The notes beneath the pieces were generated by a model. That model was not told the origin of the DNA. It was given only the letters and a program-made list of their open reading frames with translations, and made no database searches. Shown here piece by piece: positions 16,132 to 24,457 of a stretch of DNA of 35,546 nucleotides (position 1 is the stretch's first letter; every line of letters begins with the position of its first letter). Made by a program: the position numbers and the translations under genes. Source of the stretch: Bryobacterales bacterium (GTDB taxonomy: Bacteria > Acidobacteriota > Terriglobia > Bryobacterales > Bryobacteraceae); contig PLRJ01000089.1 of assembly GCA_003163855.1 (NCBI GenBank), positions 1 through 35,546 on the forward strand. The letters are read 5' to 3'.

Positions 16132-19100
16132 TTGTTTCTAATGTGTTTAAGCCAACTTTATAAACTTGTTCTTTTCCTGGAATTGGCCGGAGTGGCAGGA
16201 GCCGCGTCCGTCAATGCTGATTTATTTGAACGCTTGCAGCCGCGCAATATTGGACCGGCCATCATGGGCGGGCGCATCGCCGACATTGAAGGTGTTCCGG
16301 GCAATCCTTCTTTGGTTTACGTGGCCAGCGCTTCCGGAGGCCTCTGGAAAACGACGAATCAAGGGATAACCTGGACGGCGATTTTCGACGATCAGCCGGT
16401 GATTTCGATTGGCGCGCTGGCGCTTGATCCGCGAAATCCTGACGTGATATGGGTTGGAACAGGCGAAGCATCGGCACGTAACAGTGTGTCTTTCGGCGAT
16501 GGTGTTTATAAATCGCTGGATGGTGGTAAGACGTGGCGGAATTTGGGCCTTCACGATTCGCATAGCATTTCCCGCATTGTTGTCAATCCGATTAATCCAG
16601 AGATCGTTTATGTTGCGGTGCTTGGACATAACAGCGGACCGAATGAAGAACGCGGCGTCTTCATGACAAGCGATGGCGGCGAGCACTGGAAGAAAGTGCT
16701 GTATATCGACGCGGAACACGGCGCTGCCGACATGGACATTAACCCAACGAACCCCAATATTGTGCTCGCCACGATGTGGCGCTTTGACCGCAAGCCATGG
16801 AGATTCATCAGCGGCGGAGAAAAAGGAGGGTTATTCCGTTCTGTGGACGGCGGCCTCACCTGGAAGAAAGTCACAGACGGTATACCGAAAACTTTTGGGC
16901 GCATGGGCGTGAAGGTTGCGGCGGGAGACCCAAAGGTTGTTTACGCGATTGGAGAGTCCGACGAGGGGACGCTGTTCCGTTCGGATGACTCCGGTGAGCA
17001 TTTCAAAATGATCTCGAAGGATCCAGCGCTGGTTGGACGCGGACTCTACTATAGCCAGATGCGCGTTGATCCAAACGATGAGAACCGTATTTACAGTATC
17101 GGCATGAGTGTCTCGACGTCAATTGATGGCGGCAAAACGATTCATCGCATCGCTAACAAGACGCACAGTGACTATCACACGATATGGATTGATCCTAAGA
17201 ACTCCAGCCACATGTGGATGGGAGATGACGGCGGCATTGCCACCACCTGGGACAAGGGTGAAAATTGGGAGTTTGTCGGGAACATCGCGTTGGGTCAGTT
17301 TTATCAGGTGACGGCGGACAACCGCGCGCCGTTTTATAACGTTTATGGCGGTCTGCAGGATAACGGCACCTATGCGGGTCCAAGCCGGAAGAGACAACCG
17401 GAGGGCATTCTGAATGATGACTGGCAGATGGTCAGCTTCGGAGATGGCTTTCACGTTGTTGTGAATCAGGACGACCCTGATCTGGTTTTGTCGGAGAACC
17501 AGGGAGGTGGTATTGTCCTGACGGATTTGCACACCCTTGAACAGCATGACGTGAGCCCGCAACCGCGCCGCAATGATGGAGGTCCTGTGAACGAGTTGAA
17601 ATACCGTTTCAATTGGAACACTCCTATTGTCGCGTCACCAAATGACAAGAACACGGTGTACTTTGGCGGCAATGTGATTTTCAAGTCGACGGACTTTGGC
17701 AAAACATGGAGCCCGATGAGCCCGGATTTGACCACCAACGATCCTGAAAAGCTGAAGAGCGTCGGCACCATCTGGACCGAGAATACGACAGCCGAGTACC
17801 ACTGCACTGTGATCCGGATAGCTGAGTCGCCAGTTAAAGCTGGAATGGTTTGGGCTGGCACAGATGATGGAAACCTGCAGATGACCTCCGACGGCGGAAA
17901 GAATTGGAGCAACCTGACAGGCAATTTCAAAGGTGTGCCAAAGTTCTCGGAGATTGCTTCCATAGAACCGTCGCGCACGGCAGCCGGCACGGCCTATGTG
18001 GCGTTCGAAAATCACTGGTTCGATGATTTGCATCCGTATATTTTCAAAACCACGGACGACGGCAAAAGCTGGACCAACATTACGAGCAATTTGCCCGCGA
18101 ACGCTTATGTGTGGGTGGTGAAGCAAGACCCCAAGAACCCGCGCCTGCTTTACGCCGGAACGGAACTTGGATTATTTGTCTCCTTCAATGAGGGTGGCGA
18201 TTGGATGCGTCTGAAGATGAAAGGGTTTCCGCCGGCTGAGGCTGTCCGAGACCTGATGATCCACCCCAAAGAGAATGATTTGATCATTGGAACGCACGGC
18301 AGAAGCGTATGGATTTTAGACGACATCACACCTTTGCAGCAAGCCAGTGAGACCTTGAATGGGCAGGCGTCCGTCTTGTTTGCGCCTCGCAACACCACGC
18401 GATTCGACTCACGATTCACGCGCTATGGAATCGGAAATAAGCCTTTTGCCGGACCAAACCCTCCCTATGGAGCACCAATCACTTATTATCTGGAATCTCC
18501 AAAGACGGTTAAAATCGAGATCTTGGATAAGAACAAGAAGGTGATAAGGGAGTTAACACAAGTGCCCAAAGAGAAGGGATTGAATCGCACAACATGGGAT
18601 TTGCGCTATCAAGGCCCTGATCCGAGACGGTTGAAGGCGGAAGATGTGGATCCCGAAGAAGAATTCAGTGGACCGCGTGGGGGCCCGCAAGCTTTACCGG
18701 GCGACTACGTGGTACGTCTGACGGCGGATGGTGAGGTGCTGGAGAAACCGCTCACGATTTATGCAGATCCCACCGTTAAGGCGACTCCCGCCGAACTCCA
18801 GACGGCTTTCGACTATGGAATCAAGTTGCGGGACCTGCAAACGTCGACCAATCTGGCGTTGCGGGCAGTGGATTCGCTACGCGACCAGTTACAGCAGGTT
18901 GAGAAAAGCATGACCGCGCTTAACAGCAAACCGCCGGCGGATCTTATGAACTCGCTCTCAGAACGCTTGCAGCAACTGCACTCTATGGAATTGCAGCTTG
19001 CCCGGCCGCGCGACATTCCCGGTTACAGCATGGGTCCGCGGTTGATTGATCGGCTAGGCGGGCTGGGTTCCGAGCTTGACCACGTATTGGCAGCGCCGAC

Positions 19101-19287
19101 GCAATATCAGCGTGAATACTACAACGAATTGCAACAGGAGTTCATATCGGACGTTGGCCGGGTGAATACGTTTATCAGCAAAGGTGTGCCAGAGGTGAAC
19201 GACGCCCTAACCAGGCAGAACGGTCCCACTTTGATGGGTGGGAAGCCGGTTAAGCTTCCCGATTGGCTCCCGAGAGACGGCAAGTGA
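16132..19287 (+). CDS. Large secreted sortilin/VPS10-like BNR beta-propeller protein
   Basis: 1051 residues. After an N-terminal hydrophobic signal (about 1-25) come two propeller-like regions rich in Asp-box motifs (S-x-D-x-G-x-T-W type). I count about eleven: TTNQGITW, SLDGGKTW, TSDGGEHW, SVDGGLTW, SDDSGEHF, SIDGGKT, TWDKGENW, STDFGKTW, TSDGGKNW, TTDDGKSW and SFNEGGDW, up to about residue 700. A small Ig-like segment follows (IEILDKNKKVIREL ... NRTTWDLR, about 785-850), like FlgD/T9SS-type beta domains. The last 150 residues are helical. Such proteins are abundant in Acidobacteriota. Catalysis is not shown; Asp boxes are structural. Start TTG 16132 has GAGG 11 bases upstream; ATG 16141 is the alternative. 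It overlaps amidohydrolase 1 by 4 bases. Confidence 0.88.
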   Translation: MFLMCLSQLYKLVLFLELAGVAGAASVNADLFERLQPRNIGPAIMGGRIADIEGVPGNPSLVYVASASGGLWKTTNQGITWTAIFDDQPVISIGALALDPRNPDVIWVGTGEASARNSVSFGDGVYKSLDGGKTWRNLGLHDSHSISRIVVNPINPEIVYVAVLGHNSGPNEERGVFMTSDGGEHWKKVLYIDAEHGAADMDINPTNPNIVLATMWRFDRKPWRFISGGEKGGLFRSVDGGLTWKKVTDGIPKTFGRMGVKVAAGDPKVVYAIGESDEGTLFRSDDSGEHFKMISKDPALVGRGLYYSQMRVDPNDENRIYSIGMSVSTSIDGGKTIHRIANKTHSDYHTIWIDPKNSSHMWMGDDGGIATTWDKGENWEFVGNIALGQFYQVTADNRAPFYNVYGGLQDNGTYAGPSRKRQPEGILNDDWQMVSFGDGFHVVVNQDDPDLVLSENQGGGIVLTDLHTLEQHDVSPQPRRNDGGPVNELKYRFNWNTPIVASPNDKNTVYFGGNVIFKSTDFGKTWSPMSPDLTTNDPEKLKSVGTIWTENTTAEYHCTVIRIAESPVKAGMVWAGTDDGNLQMTSDGGKNWSNLTGNFKGVPKFSEIASIEPSRTAAGTAYVAFENHWFDDLHPYIFKTTDDGKSWTNITSNLPANAYVWVVKQDPKNPRLLYAGTELGLFVSFNEGGDWMRLKMKGFPPAEAVRDLMIHPKENDLIIGTHGRSVWILDDITPLQQASETLNGQASVLFAPRNTTRFDSRFTRYGIGNKPFAGPNPPYGAPITYYLESPKTVKIEILDKNKKVIRELTQVPKEKGLNRTTWDLRYQGPDPRRLKAEDVDPEEEFSGPRGGPQALPGDYVVRLTADGEVLEKPLTIYADPTVKATPAELQTAFDYGIKLRDLQTSTNLALRAVDSLRDQLQQVEKSMTALNSKPPADLMNSLSERLQQLHSMELQLARPRDIPGYSMGPRLIDRLGGLGSELDHVLAAPTQYQREYYNELQQEFISDVGRVNTFISKGVPEVNDALTRQNGPTLMGGKPVKLPDWLPRDGK

Positions 19288-20474
19288 GAGGGCTGATTGG
19301 GTCTATCGTTCTCAGTGTTCTAGCTGTTCTGTCGGTTTCCGCGCAAACATTGGTTATCAGCGCCGGGACTGTCCTTGACGGCAAAGGAGGTGTTCTAAAG
19401 AACCAATTGATAAAGATTTCGGGCGGACGCATTGTGAGCGTAGAGCCTGGAAATACGACCGGCGACATCGATCTCCGCCGTTTTACTGTAATGCCCGGCT
19501 GGATTGATACACATGTTCATCTGGATTGGCACTTTGGCAAGGACGGCAAGCTGGCCAGAGCCGCAGGTGAAAAGCCGGAGGAGGTTGTTCTTTACGACGC
19601 GGAGAACGCGTGGCTGACTTTGCAAGGTGGGTTTACAACCGTGCAGAGTGTCGGGTCACAGAATGATGTGCCGGTGCGGGATCGAATAAACTCGGGGAGT
19701 TTGCCGGGACCTCGGATCCTGACCTCAGTCAAGCAACTGACGAAGGATTCGGGCGATCCCGAGGCTCTCCGAGCGCTGGTTCGACAACTGAAGGCGGATG
19801 GCGCTAACGAGATCAAGCTTTTTGCCACAGCAGGGCTTGGTTCAGGCGGTGCACAGACGATGACCGACACTCAGATTCAGGCAACCTGCAGCGAGGCAAA
19901 AGCGCAGGGGCTGCGTTCCGTGGTTCACGCGATCAGCGACCAGGGCGTGCGCGCGTCCGTGCTTGCCGGATGCACCTCCATTGAGCATGGAATCTTTACG
20001 AGTGACGCCACATTGGAACTTATGGCCGAGCATGGCACATACTTTGATCCGAATTTTCTGGTTTTACACAACTATCTGGAGCGTTTGCCGAACTTCAACT
20101 TCACTCCAGCGGTTGCCGCCAGTCTAGAGAAGGGTCTGCCACCGACTGCCGATGTGCTTCGGCGTGCACGCAAATATAACGTAAAGGTCGTGCTTGGAAC
20201 CGATGCCGTGGCTGGAGCGCACGGCCGCAACGCCGAGGAATTTATTTATCGAGTTAAAGACGGCGGCGACACGCCAATGCAGGCGCTGTTGAGTTCCGCC
20301 TCAGTCGCGGCGGAAGCGCTAGGTTTGGGCAGAACAATAGGAACTGTAGCGCCTGGTTTTGACGCAGACCTTGTTGCGGTAGAGGGCAATCCGCTGGATG
20401 ACATCACAGCCGTGCGCCGAGTGATCTTCGTGATGAAAGGCGGAAAGGTTTATAGAGGACCTGGACCTTTGTAG
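19284..20474 (+). CDS. Secreted metal-dependent amidohydrolase 1
   Basis: Amidohydrolase-superfamily enzyme with a signal peptide (VRGLIGSIVLSVLAVLSVSA, then Q). The 396-residue protein has the binuclear-type metal ligands in order: His77 and His79 (DTHVHLDWH), Lys178 (EIKLF), His215 (VVHAIS), His235 (SIEHGI) and Asp307 (GTDAVAGAHG), the layout of imidazolonepropionase/prolidase-like enzymes that hydrolyse cyclic amides or dipeptides. Start GTG 19284 overlaps the BNR stop (GTGA), with GAGAG about 7 bases upstream; a longer in-frame TTG start at 19263 lies wholly in the BNR gene. The last 25 bases overlap amidohydrolase 2 on the other strand. It is a paralogue of amidohydrolase 2, about half identical by eye. 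Substrate unknown. Confidence 0.87.
   Translation: MRGLIGSIVLSVLAVLSVSAQTLVISAGTVLDGKGGVLKNQLIKISGGRIVSVEPGNTTGDIDLRRFTVMPGWIDTHVHLDWHFGKDGKLARAAGEKPEEVVLYDAENAWLTLQGGFTTVQSVGSQNDVPVRDRINSGSLPGPRILTSVKQLTKDSGDPEALRALVRQLKADGANEIKLFATAGLGSGGAQTMTDTQIQATCSEAKAQGLRSVVHAISDQGVRASVLAGCTSIEHGIFTSDATLELMAEHGTYFDPNFLVLHNYLERLPNFNFTPAVAASLEKGLPPTADVLRRARKYNVKVVLGTDAVAGAHGRNAEEFIYRVKDGGDTPMQALLSSASVAAEALGLGRTIGTVAPGFDADLVAVEGNPLDDITAVRRVIFVMKGGKVYRGPGPL
20450..20474. repeat. Near-palindromic shared tail of two convergent paralogues
   Basis: Within 20451-20473, 16 of 23 positions match the reverse complement. Plus reads Y R G P G P L stop; minus reads Y K G P G P L stop. Most mismatches fall at synonymous or conservative codon positions. 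No T-run flanks it, so it is not an obvious terminator. Confidence 0.85.
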
Positions 20475-21670
20475 ATCTTGCCGCCCTTCATGACAAAAAC
20501 GACCCTACGAAGAGCGGTGATGTCTGTGATGGGATCGCCGTCGACGGCAATTAAATCCGCCTGCATACCGGCAGCCAAAGTACCAACTCGGTCGGACAGA
20601 TTGAGGGACTCGGCGGACAAGGAAGTTGCGGAGGTGATGGCATCCGTGGGATTTTGGCCGCCCTGTTGAACGCGATAGATCAATTCCTCGACATTGTGGC
20701 CATGGGCGCCAGCCACTGCGTCGGTACCGTAGATGATCTTCAGCTTCGGTGTCTGCAGCGCCTGTTTGAAAACGCTTAGAGAAAGAGGAATGGATCGCTG
20801 CATGGCAGCCATGCCTTCCTCCGTGTAGTTGCCGATACCAAGATAGTTCTGTCTATGGGCCAAGTAGTTTTGAGCAACCAATCCGATGTTGGGATCGAAG
20901 TAGGTGCCGCGCTCCGCCAGGAATTTCAGCGCCTCAGGGGTTATCAGCGTTCCATGCTCCACAGAATTGCAGCCTGCTTCGGAAACAAGCTTAATTGTGT
21001 CGGGACCATAGACGTGAACAATCGCTCGCAGGTGCTGGGCTTTAGCTTCGCCACAGGCAGCATCGATCTGTTCCTTCGCGAGAGTCTGGCCGCCACCATC
21101 GCGAAAGCTTTTGGAGGCGAAAATCTTAATCAGATCTGCACCGTCAGCCGAAAATTTCTTGACGGCTGCGTGGATCTGCTCAACAGACAAGGAAGGATCG
21201 CTGATGGCGCCTAGCGAGGTCAGTACTCGAGGGCCGGGTAGAATACCTCGATTTATAGCTGCGCGGAGTTCGCCGTCGATAGGAGCACCTACACTTTGCA
21301 CAGTGGTGAAACCGCCCATTAAGGTCAGGTAGGCATTCTCCACGGCATATCCAAGCGCCGAGGCCTGTGACGTTTCACGCTGTTGGTAGCGTCCATCAGT
21401 CCCGAAGTGCCAGCCTATGTGGACGTGAGTATCGATCATTCCCGGAAGCACGGTGAATTTTCTGAGATCGACAACTTTGCCCTTCTCACCCGATCCGATT
21501 TTCGAAATTTGCGAACCCGTTACCACGACATCCACGTTGTGCCGAGTTCCGCCCTTGCCGTCGAGAAGGGTTCCCACCCGGAGAACCACAGCGTCCTGCG
21601 CGCCCGCGAGTTGCGCGAGCAACAAGAAAATTACCGGATATCCGGTTCGTCTAAGTGGGGCACTTATCAT
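20450..21670 (-). CDS. Secreted metal-dependent amidohydrolase 2
   Basis: 406-residue paralogue of amidohydrolase 1, in the opposite direction. Signal peptide MISAPLRRTGYPVIFLLLAQLAGA, then Q. Metal ligands are His82 and His84 (DTHVHIGWH), Lys in LIKIFASKSF, His in AIVHVYG, His in SVEHGT, and Asp in YGTDAVAGAHG. Both proteins end FVMKGGK(V/I)Y(R/K)GPGPL, and the DNA for that ending is partly shared, the genes overlapping tail to tail by 25 bases. The start is only 11 bases from the start of the M20 gene on the plus strand. Likely acts on peptides or cyclic amides in the periplasm or outside; the substrate is not set by sequence. Confidence 0.87.
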   Translation of the reverse strand: MISAPLRRTGYPVIFLLLAQLAGAQDAVVLRVGTLLDGKGGTRHNVDVVVTGSQISKIGSGEKGKVVDLRKFTVLPGMIDTHVHIGWHFGTDGRYQQRETSQASALGYAVENAYLTLMGGFTTVQSVGAPIDGELRAAINRGILPGPRVLTSLGAISDPSLSVEQIHAAVKKFSADGADLIKIFASKSFRDGGGQTLAKEQIDAACGEAKAQHLRAIVHVYGPDTIKLVSEAGCNSVEHGTLITPEALKFLAERGTYFDPNIGLVAQNYLAHRQNYLGIGNYTEEGMAAMQRSIPLSLSVFKQALQTPKLKIIYGTDAVAGAHGHNVEELIYRVQQGGQNPTDAITSATSLSAESLNLSDRVGTLAAGMQADLIAVDGDPITDITALRRVVFVMKGGKIYKGPGPL

Positions 21671-21681
21671 AAGAACTTAGT

Positions 21682-22980
21682 ATGAATCACAAGCGTATTC
21701 TTTTGACGACAATTTTGTTCACGCTAACTCAAGGCGCTGCACTCCATGCCCTTACCGTCGAACAGCAGAAGATCATTGCGTCCGTAAAAGCCAATGAAAC
21801 GTATTCAACTGCTCTATTGAAGGAGCTTGTCGATATCAACAGCGGCACCCTGAATCCCGCAGGCGTCCGCAAGGTTGCAGATGTCTTGCGGCCGCAATTT
21901 GAGTCTCTGGGATTTGCCTGCCGGTGGCTTCCGATGGAGGAGGTTCACAGGGCGGGGCATCTGGTCTGTTCCAGAGAGGGCAAGACGGGCAAGCGAGTTC
22001 TTCTTATCGGACATATGGACACGGTTTTCGAGTCTGATAGTCCGTTTCAGAAGTTTGAGGAAAAGGATGGCAAAACGGTGGGTCCGGGCTCCGCCGACAT
22101 GAAAGGCGGTTTGGTTATTATGCTCAGCGCACTCAAAGCTTTGAATGAAAACCACGACCTGGACGCAACCAGCATCACCGCATTTCTTACCGGCGACGAA
22201 GAACGTCCGGGTGAACCGCTATCGATTGCACGGCGCGATCTGATAGCAGCCGGTAAGGCGAGTGATGCGGCTTTGGAGTTTGAAGGTGGCGTGCAAAACG
22301 GCGGACAGGACGCGGCAAGTATCGCCAGGCGAAGTGCCTACACTTGGATTTTGACGACGACAGGAAAGACGGCGCATTCGAGTGGTGTCTTCGGCAAAGG
22401 TGTAGGAGATGGCGCCATCTATGAAATGTCTCGGATTCTTTATCGTTTTGATCAGGAGTTGCATGATCCGGGACTCACCTACAACGTCGGTTTGCTTGTT
22501 GGCGGCACACAGGCGTCTTATGATCCTTCAACAGCCACGGCGTCGGCCTCAGGCAAAGTGAATGTGGTGCCGGCTAAGGCTCAAGCTGTCGGAGACATGC
22601 GCACTGTCACCGATGAACAGTACAAAAGAACACAGGAGAAGATGCTGAAGATCATAAGTGAGCATCTGCCAGGGACCTCCGCTGAAATCGAATTCAAAGA
22701 TGGATACCCATCGATGCCGGAGACTGAAGGAAACAGGGCTTTGCTGAAGGAGTTGAACAAGGTAAACCGCGAGCTTGGTATGAACATTATGGAACCGCTG
22801 GATCCGAGCCGGCGCGGAGCGGGCGATCTGTCTTTTGTTGCTCCCTATGTGGCGAGCATCTCTGGTTTAGGTGCTTATGGCGCCGGAGCGCACGCACCCG
22901 GAGAGAGCATCAACATGGCGCGGCAACCAGAACAGACGCGTCGCGTTGCGCTCTATCTTTACGAGTTGACACACAACTAG
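21682..22980 (+). CDS. Secreted M20-family metallopeptidase (glutamate-carboxypeptidase-like)
   Basis: Zinc exopeptidase of 432 residues with a signal peptide (MNHKRILLTTILFTLTQGAALHA). M20 landmarks: His111 and catalytic Asp113 in LLIGHMDTVF; bridging Asp139 in GPGSADMKGG; Glu173-Glu174 in TGDEERPGE, the general base and a ligand; and a late His in GAYGAGAHAPGES. The middle domain (about 215-335), from SAYTWILTTTGKTAHSSG, is the usual dimerisation insert. It resembles carboxypeptidase G2-type enzymes that remove C-terminal glutamate, though substrate choice is inference. No Shine-Dalgarno is visible; a TATCAT box at 21665-21670 may be its -10. It lies 38 bases before the small membrane gene. 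Confidence 0.92.
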   Translation: MNHKRILLTTILFTLTQGAALHALTVEQQKIIASVKANETYSTALLKELVDINSGTLNPAGVRKVADVLRPQFESLGFACRWLPMEEVHRAGHLVCSREGKTGKRVLLIGHMDTVFESDSPFQKFEEKDGKTVGPGSADMKGGLVIMLSALKALNENHDLDATSITAFLTGDEERPGEPLSIARRDLIAAGKASDAALEFEGGVQNGGQDAASIARRSAYTWILTTTGKTAHSSGVFGKGVGDGAIYEMSRILYRFDQELHDPGLTYNVGLLVGGTQASYDPSTATASASGKVNVVPAKAQAVGDMRTVTDEQYKRTQEKMLKIISEHLPGTSAEIEFKDGYPSMPETEGNRALLKELNKVNRELGMNIMEPLDPSRRGAGDLSFVAPYVASISGLGAYGAGAHAPGESINMARQPEQTRRVALYLYELTHN

Positions 22981-23018
22981 CCGCGGTTTTGGTAGGCTAA
23001 AGACGAAGCGAGGACATC

Positions 23019-23168
23019 ATGCCGGATTGGGCTATCTTGTTACTGGGAATTGCCGGATACGTGGTTCTGATGAAGGTCATTCTGCCGCGCTTTGGGATGC
23101 CCACTTGAATGTCCAGCCAATGTGACGCCGGGTCTCGGCGTGAGAAAAAGATAACTTCCGAGAAGTGA
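23019..23168 (+). CDS. Candidate membrane-anchored selenoprotein, UGA-Sec readthrough (49 residues)
   Basis: ATG at 23019 is preceded by GAGG at good spacing. Residues 1-29 form one hydrophobic helix (MPDWAILLLGIAGYVVLMK) and a turn, ILPRFGMPT. The next codon is TGA (23106-23108). If it is a stop, the product has 29 residues. Read as selenocysteine (Sec30), the frame continues MSSQCDAGSRREKKITSEK to a TGA at 23166-23168, five bases before the end of amidohydrolase 3. This gives a redox-like Sec-x4-Cys pair (Sec30, Cys35) with a basic tail after the helix. A SECIS-like hairpin follows the UGA. Length and layout suggest a bitopic membrane protein; family and function are not known to me. No selA, selB or selC is in the window, so host capacity is untested. 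Sec reading is inference; the 29-codon ORF is certain. Confidence 0.65.
23125..23141 (+). promoter_or_regulatory. SECIS-like hairpin after the in-frame UGA
   Basis: Stem ACGCCG (23125-23130), loop GGTCT (23131-23135), stem CGGCGT (23136-23141); all six pairs are Watson-Crick. The loop starts 22 bases after the TGA, inside the coding frame, as bacterial SECIS elements are. From memory, E. coli fdhF has the same GGUCU loop about 18 bases after its UGA. No T-run follows, so it is not an obvious terminator. Confidence 0.65.
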
Positions 23169-23173
23169 CTTGT

Positions 23174-24421
23174 TTACTGCTTGTAAACAGTGCCGCCCTT
23201 CATTACGAACTTTACCTGTTCGATGACGGAGATGTCTTTTAGTGGATCGCCGTCTACCGCGATTAAATCGGCAAGCATGCCTGGCTTTACCGAACCAATC
23301 TCCATGTGAAGAACTCGGCCTGCGACCGAGGTTGCTGACTTCAGAACTTCAACGGGTGCCATTCCATAATCGACCATACGCTCTAACTCGCGGGCGTTTT
23401 CACCATGTGGGAACGTTCCGACGTCGCTGCCGCTCAAAATGGTCACTCCGGAGTCGAGGGCGGCTTTGAAACTGGCTCGCTTGCGTATTGTGGCGGGCGA
23501 CTCCGGTTGGTCCTTCCTGGGTTTAGCGACACTTCCGGCGGTAAGCGTGGGGCAAAATGCCACGTGGTGCTCGGCCATCAGCTTGAAAATCTCTGGTGTT
23601 CCCTCGTTACCGTGCTCAATCGTTTCGGCGCCAGCTAGAGTGGCCCGGCGCATACCTTCTACAGTGCTGGTGTGGACAGCTACGGGCACACCGGCGCTTT
23701 TTGCCGTCTCAACGGCCAGTTTCATCTCCTCGAGCGAAAATGTTGGGTGAGAACCGGGATTGGGCCCCCAACGATAGTCTCCGTATAACTTGATCCAGTC
23801 TGCACCGCGGCCGATTTGGTCCCTCACGGTGCGAATTAGACTGTCAACGCCGTCCGCTTCTTCGGCTCCTTGTGGAATGTGCCACTCCAGAACAAAACCT
23901 TTCGGAGCGTAGCTGCCGGTGGCGACAATGGCGCGAGTAGAGACTAACATCCGAGGCCCCGGAATGATGCCTTGATTCACCGCTTGCTTAAGCTCGACAT
24001 CCGAATACCCTGCACCCTCGGTACCGAGATCGCGGATGGTGGTAAAGCCGGCCATCAGTGTCGCACGTAAGTGGTTGGTAGCACGCGCCACTCTTAGCGC
24101 CAGGCCTTCGTGCGCCACTTGATCGTTCCAGGAAGTCTCGCTGTAAGCATGCAGCAGGACGTGGGAATGTCCTTCCACAAGTCCAGGCATGAGAGTTAGC
24201 CCCGGCAACTCAATAATCTTGGCCCCCGTTGTATCCATGTTTGCCGCCGGAGAGACCGCATCGATTCGGTCGCCTTTCACTTTGACGGCCCAGCCTTCAT
24301 GCATGACCTCTCCATCGAAGGTGAGCTTTGGTTTCAGCACATAGACTGTGGCCTGCGCGTACAGGATGCTTTGCAGGAGGCACGTAAGCAGAAGTGTCGC
24401 GTTGAGGCAACTGATTCGCAT
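23174..24421 (-). CDS. Secreted metal-dependent amidohydrolase 3
   Basis: Amidohydrolase of 415 residues from the ATG at 24421, more distant from the other two. Signal peptide MRISCLNATLLLTCLLQSILYA, then Q. Ligands: His85 and His87 (EGHSHVLLHAY), Lys in DWIKLYGDYRWG, His in VAVHTSTVEG, His in TIEHGNEG, and Asp in GSDVGTFPHGENARELE. It is of the imidazolonepropionase/Xaa-Pro-dipeptidase type by motif order. The C-terminus (GMLADLIAVDGDPLKDI...VMKGGTVYKQ) is the usual beta-sandwich closing. A TTG at 24427 is in frame and would add two residues, but it overlaps a TATAAT box, so ATG 24421 with a near-leaderless transcript is preferred. It converges with the candidate selenoprotein gene, ending 5 bases from it. 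Confidence 0.88.
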   Translation of the reverse strand: MRISCLNATLLLTCLLQSILYAQATVYVLKPKLTFDGEVMHEGWAVKVKGDRIDAVSPAANMDTTGAKIIELPGLTLMPGLVEGHSHVLLHAYSETSWNDQVAHEGLALRVARATNHLRATLMAGFTTIRDLGTEGAGYSDVELKQAVNQGIIPGPRMLVSTRAIVATGSYAPKGFVLEWHIPQGAEEADGVDSLIRTVRDQIGRGADWIKLYGDYRWGPNPGSHPTFSLEEMKLAVETAKSAGVPVAVHTSTVEGMRRATLAGAETIEHGNEGTPEIFKLMAEHHVAFCPTLTAGSVAKPRKDQPESPATIRKRASFKAALDSGVTILSGSDVGTFPHGENARELERMVDYGMAPVEVLKSATSVAGRVLHMEIGSVKPGMLADLIAVDGDPLKDISVIEQVKFVMKGGTVYKQ

Positions 24422-24426
24422 ACGCA

Positions 24427-24432
24427 ATTATA
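24427..24432 (-). promoter_or_regulatory. -10 box for near-leaderless amidohydrolase 3 transcript
   Basis: Perfect TATAAT on the minus strand, with 5 bases between it and the ATG at 24421. Transcription would start at about the first coding base. No clear -35 box at the usual spacing. Confidence 0.4.
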
Positions 24433-24457
24433 GATTGCGGTAGCATTCGATAATACT

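Noticed and set aside
20450-20474. Bidirectional terminator at the tail-to-tail amidohydrolase junction
   Set aside because: The near-palindrome has mismatches at the centre and no T-run on either side; coding in both directions explains it better.
23122-23150. Intrinsic terminator for the M20 peptidase or the small gene
   Set aside because: The stem is followed by GAGAAAAAG on the plus strand, not by T; on the minus strand the sequence after the stem has no T-run either.
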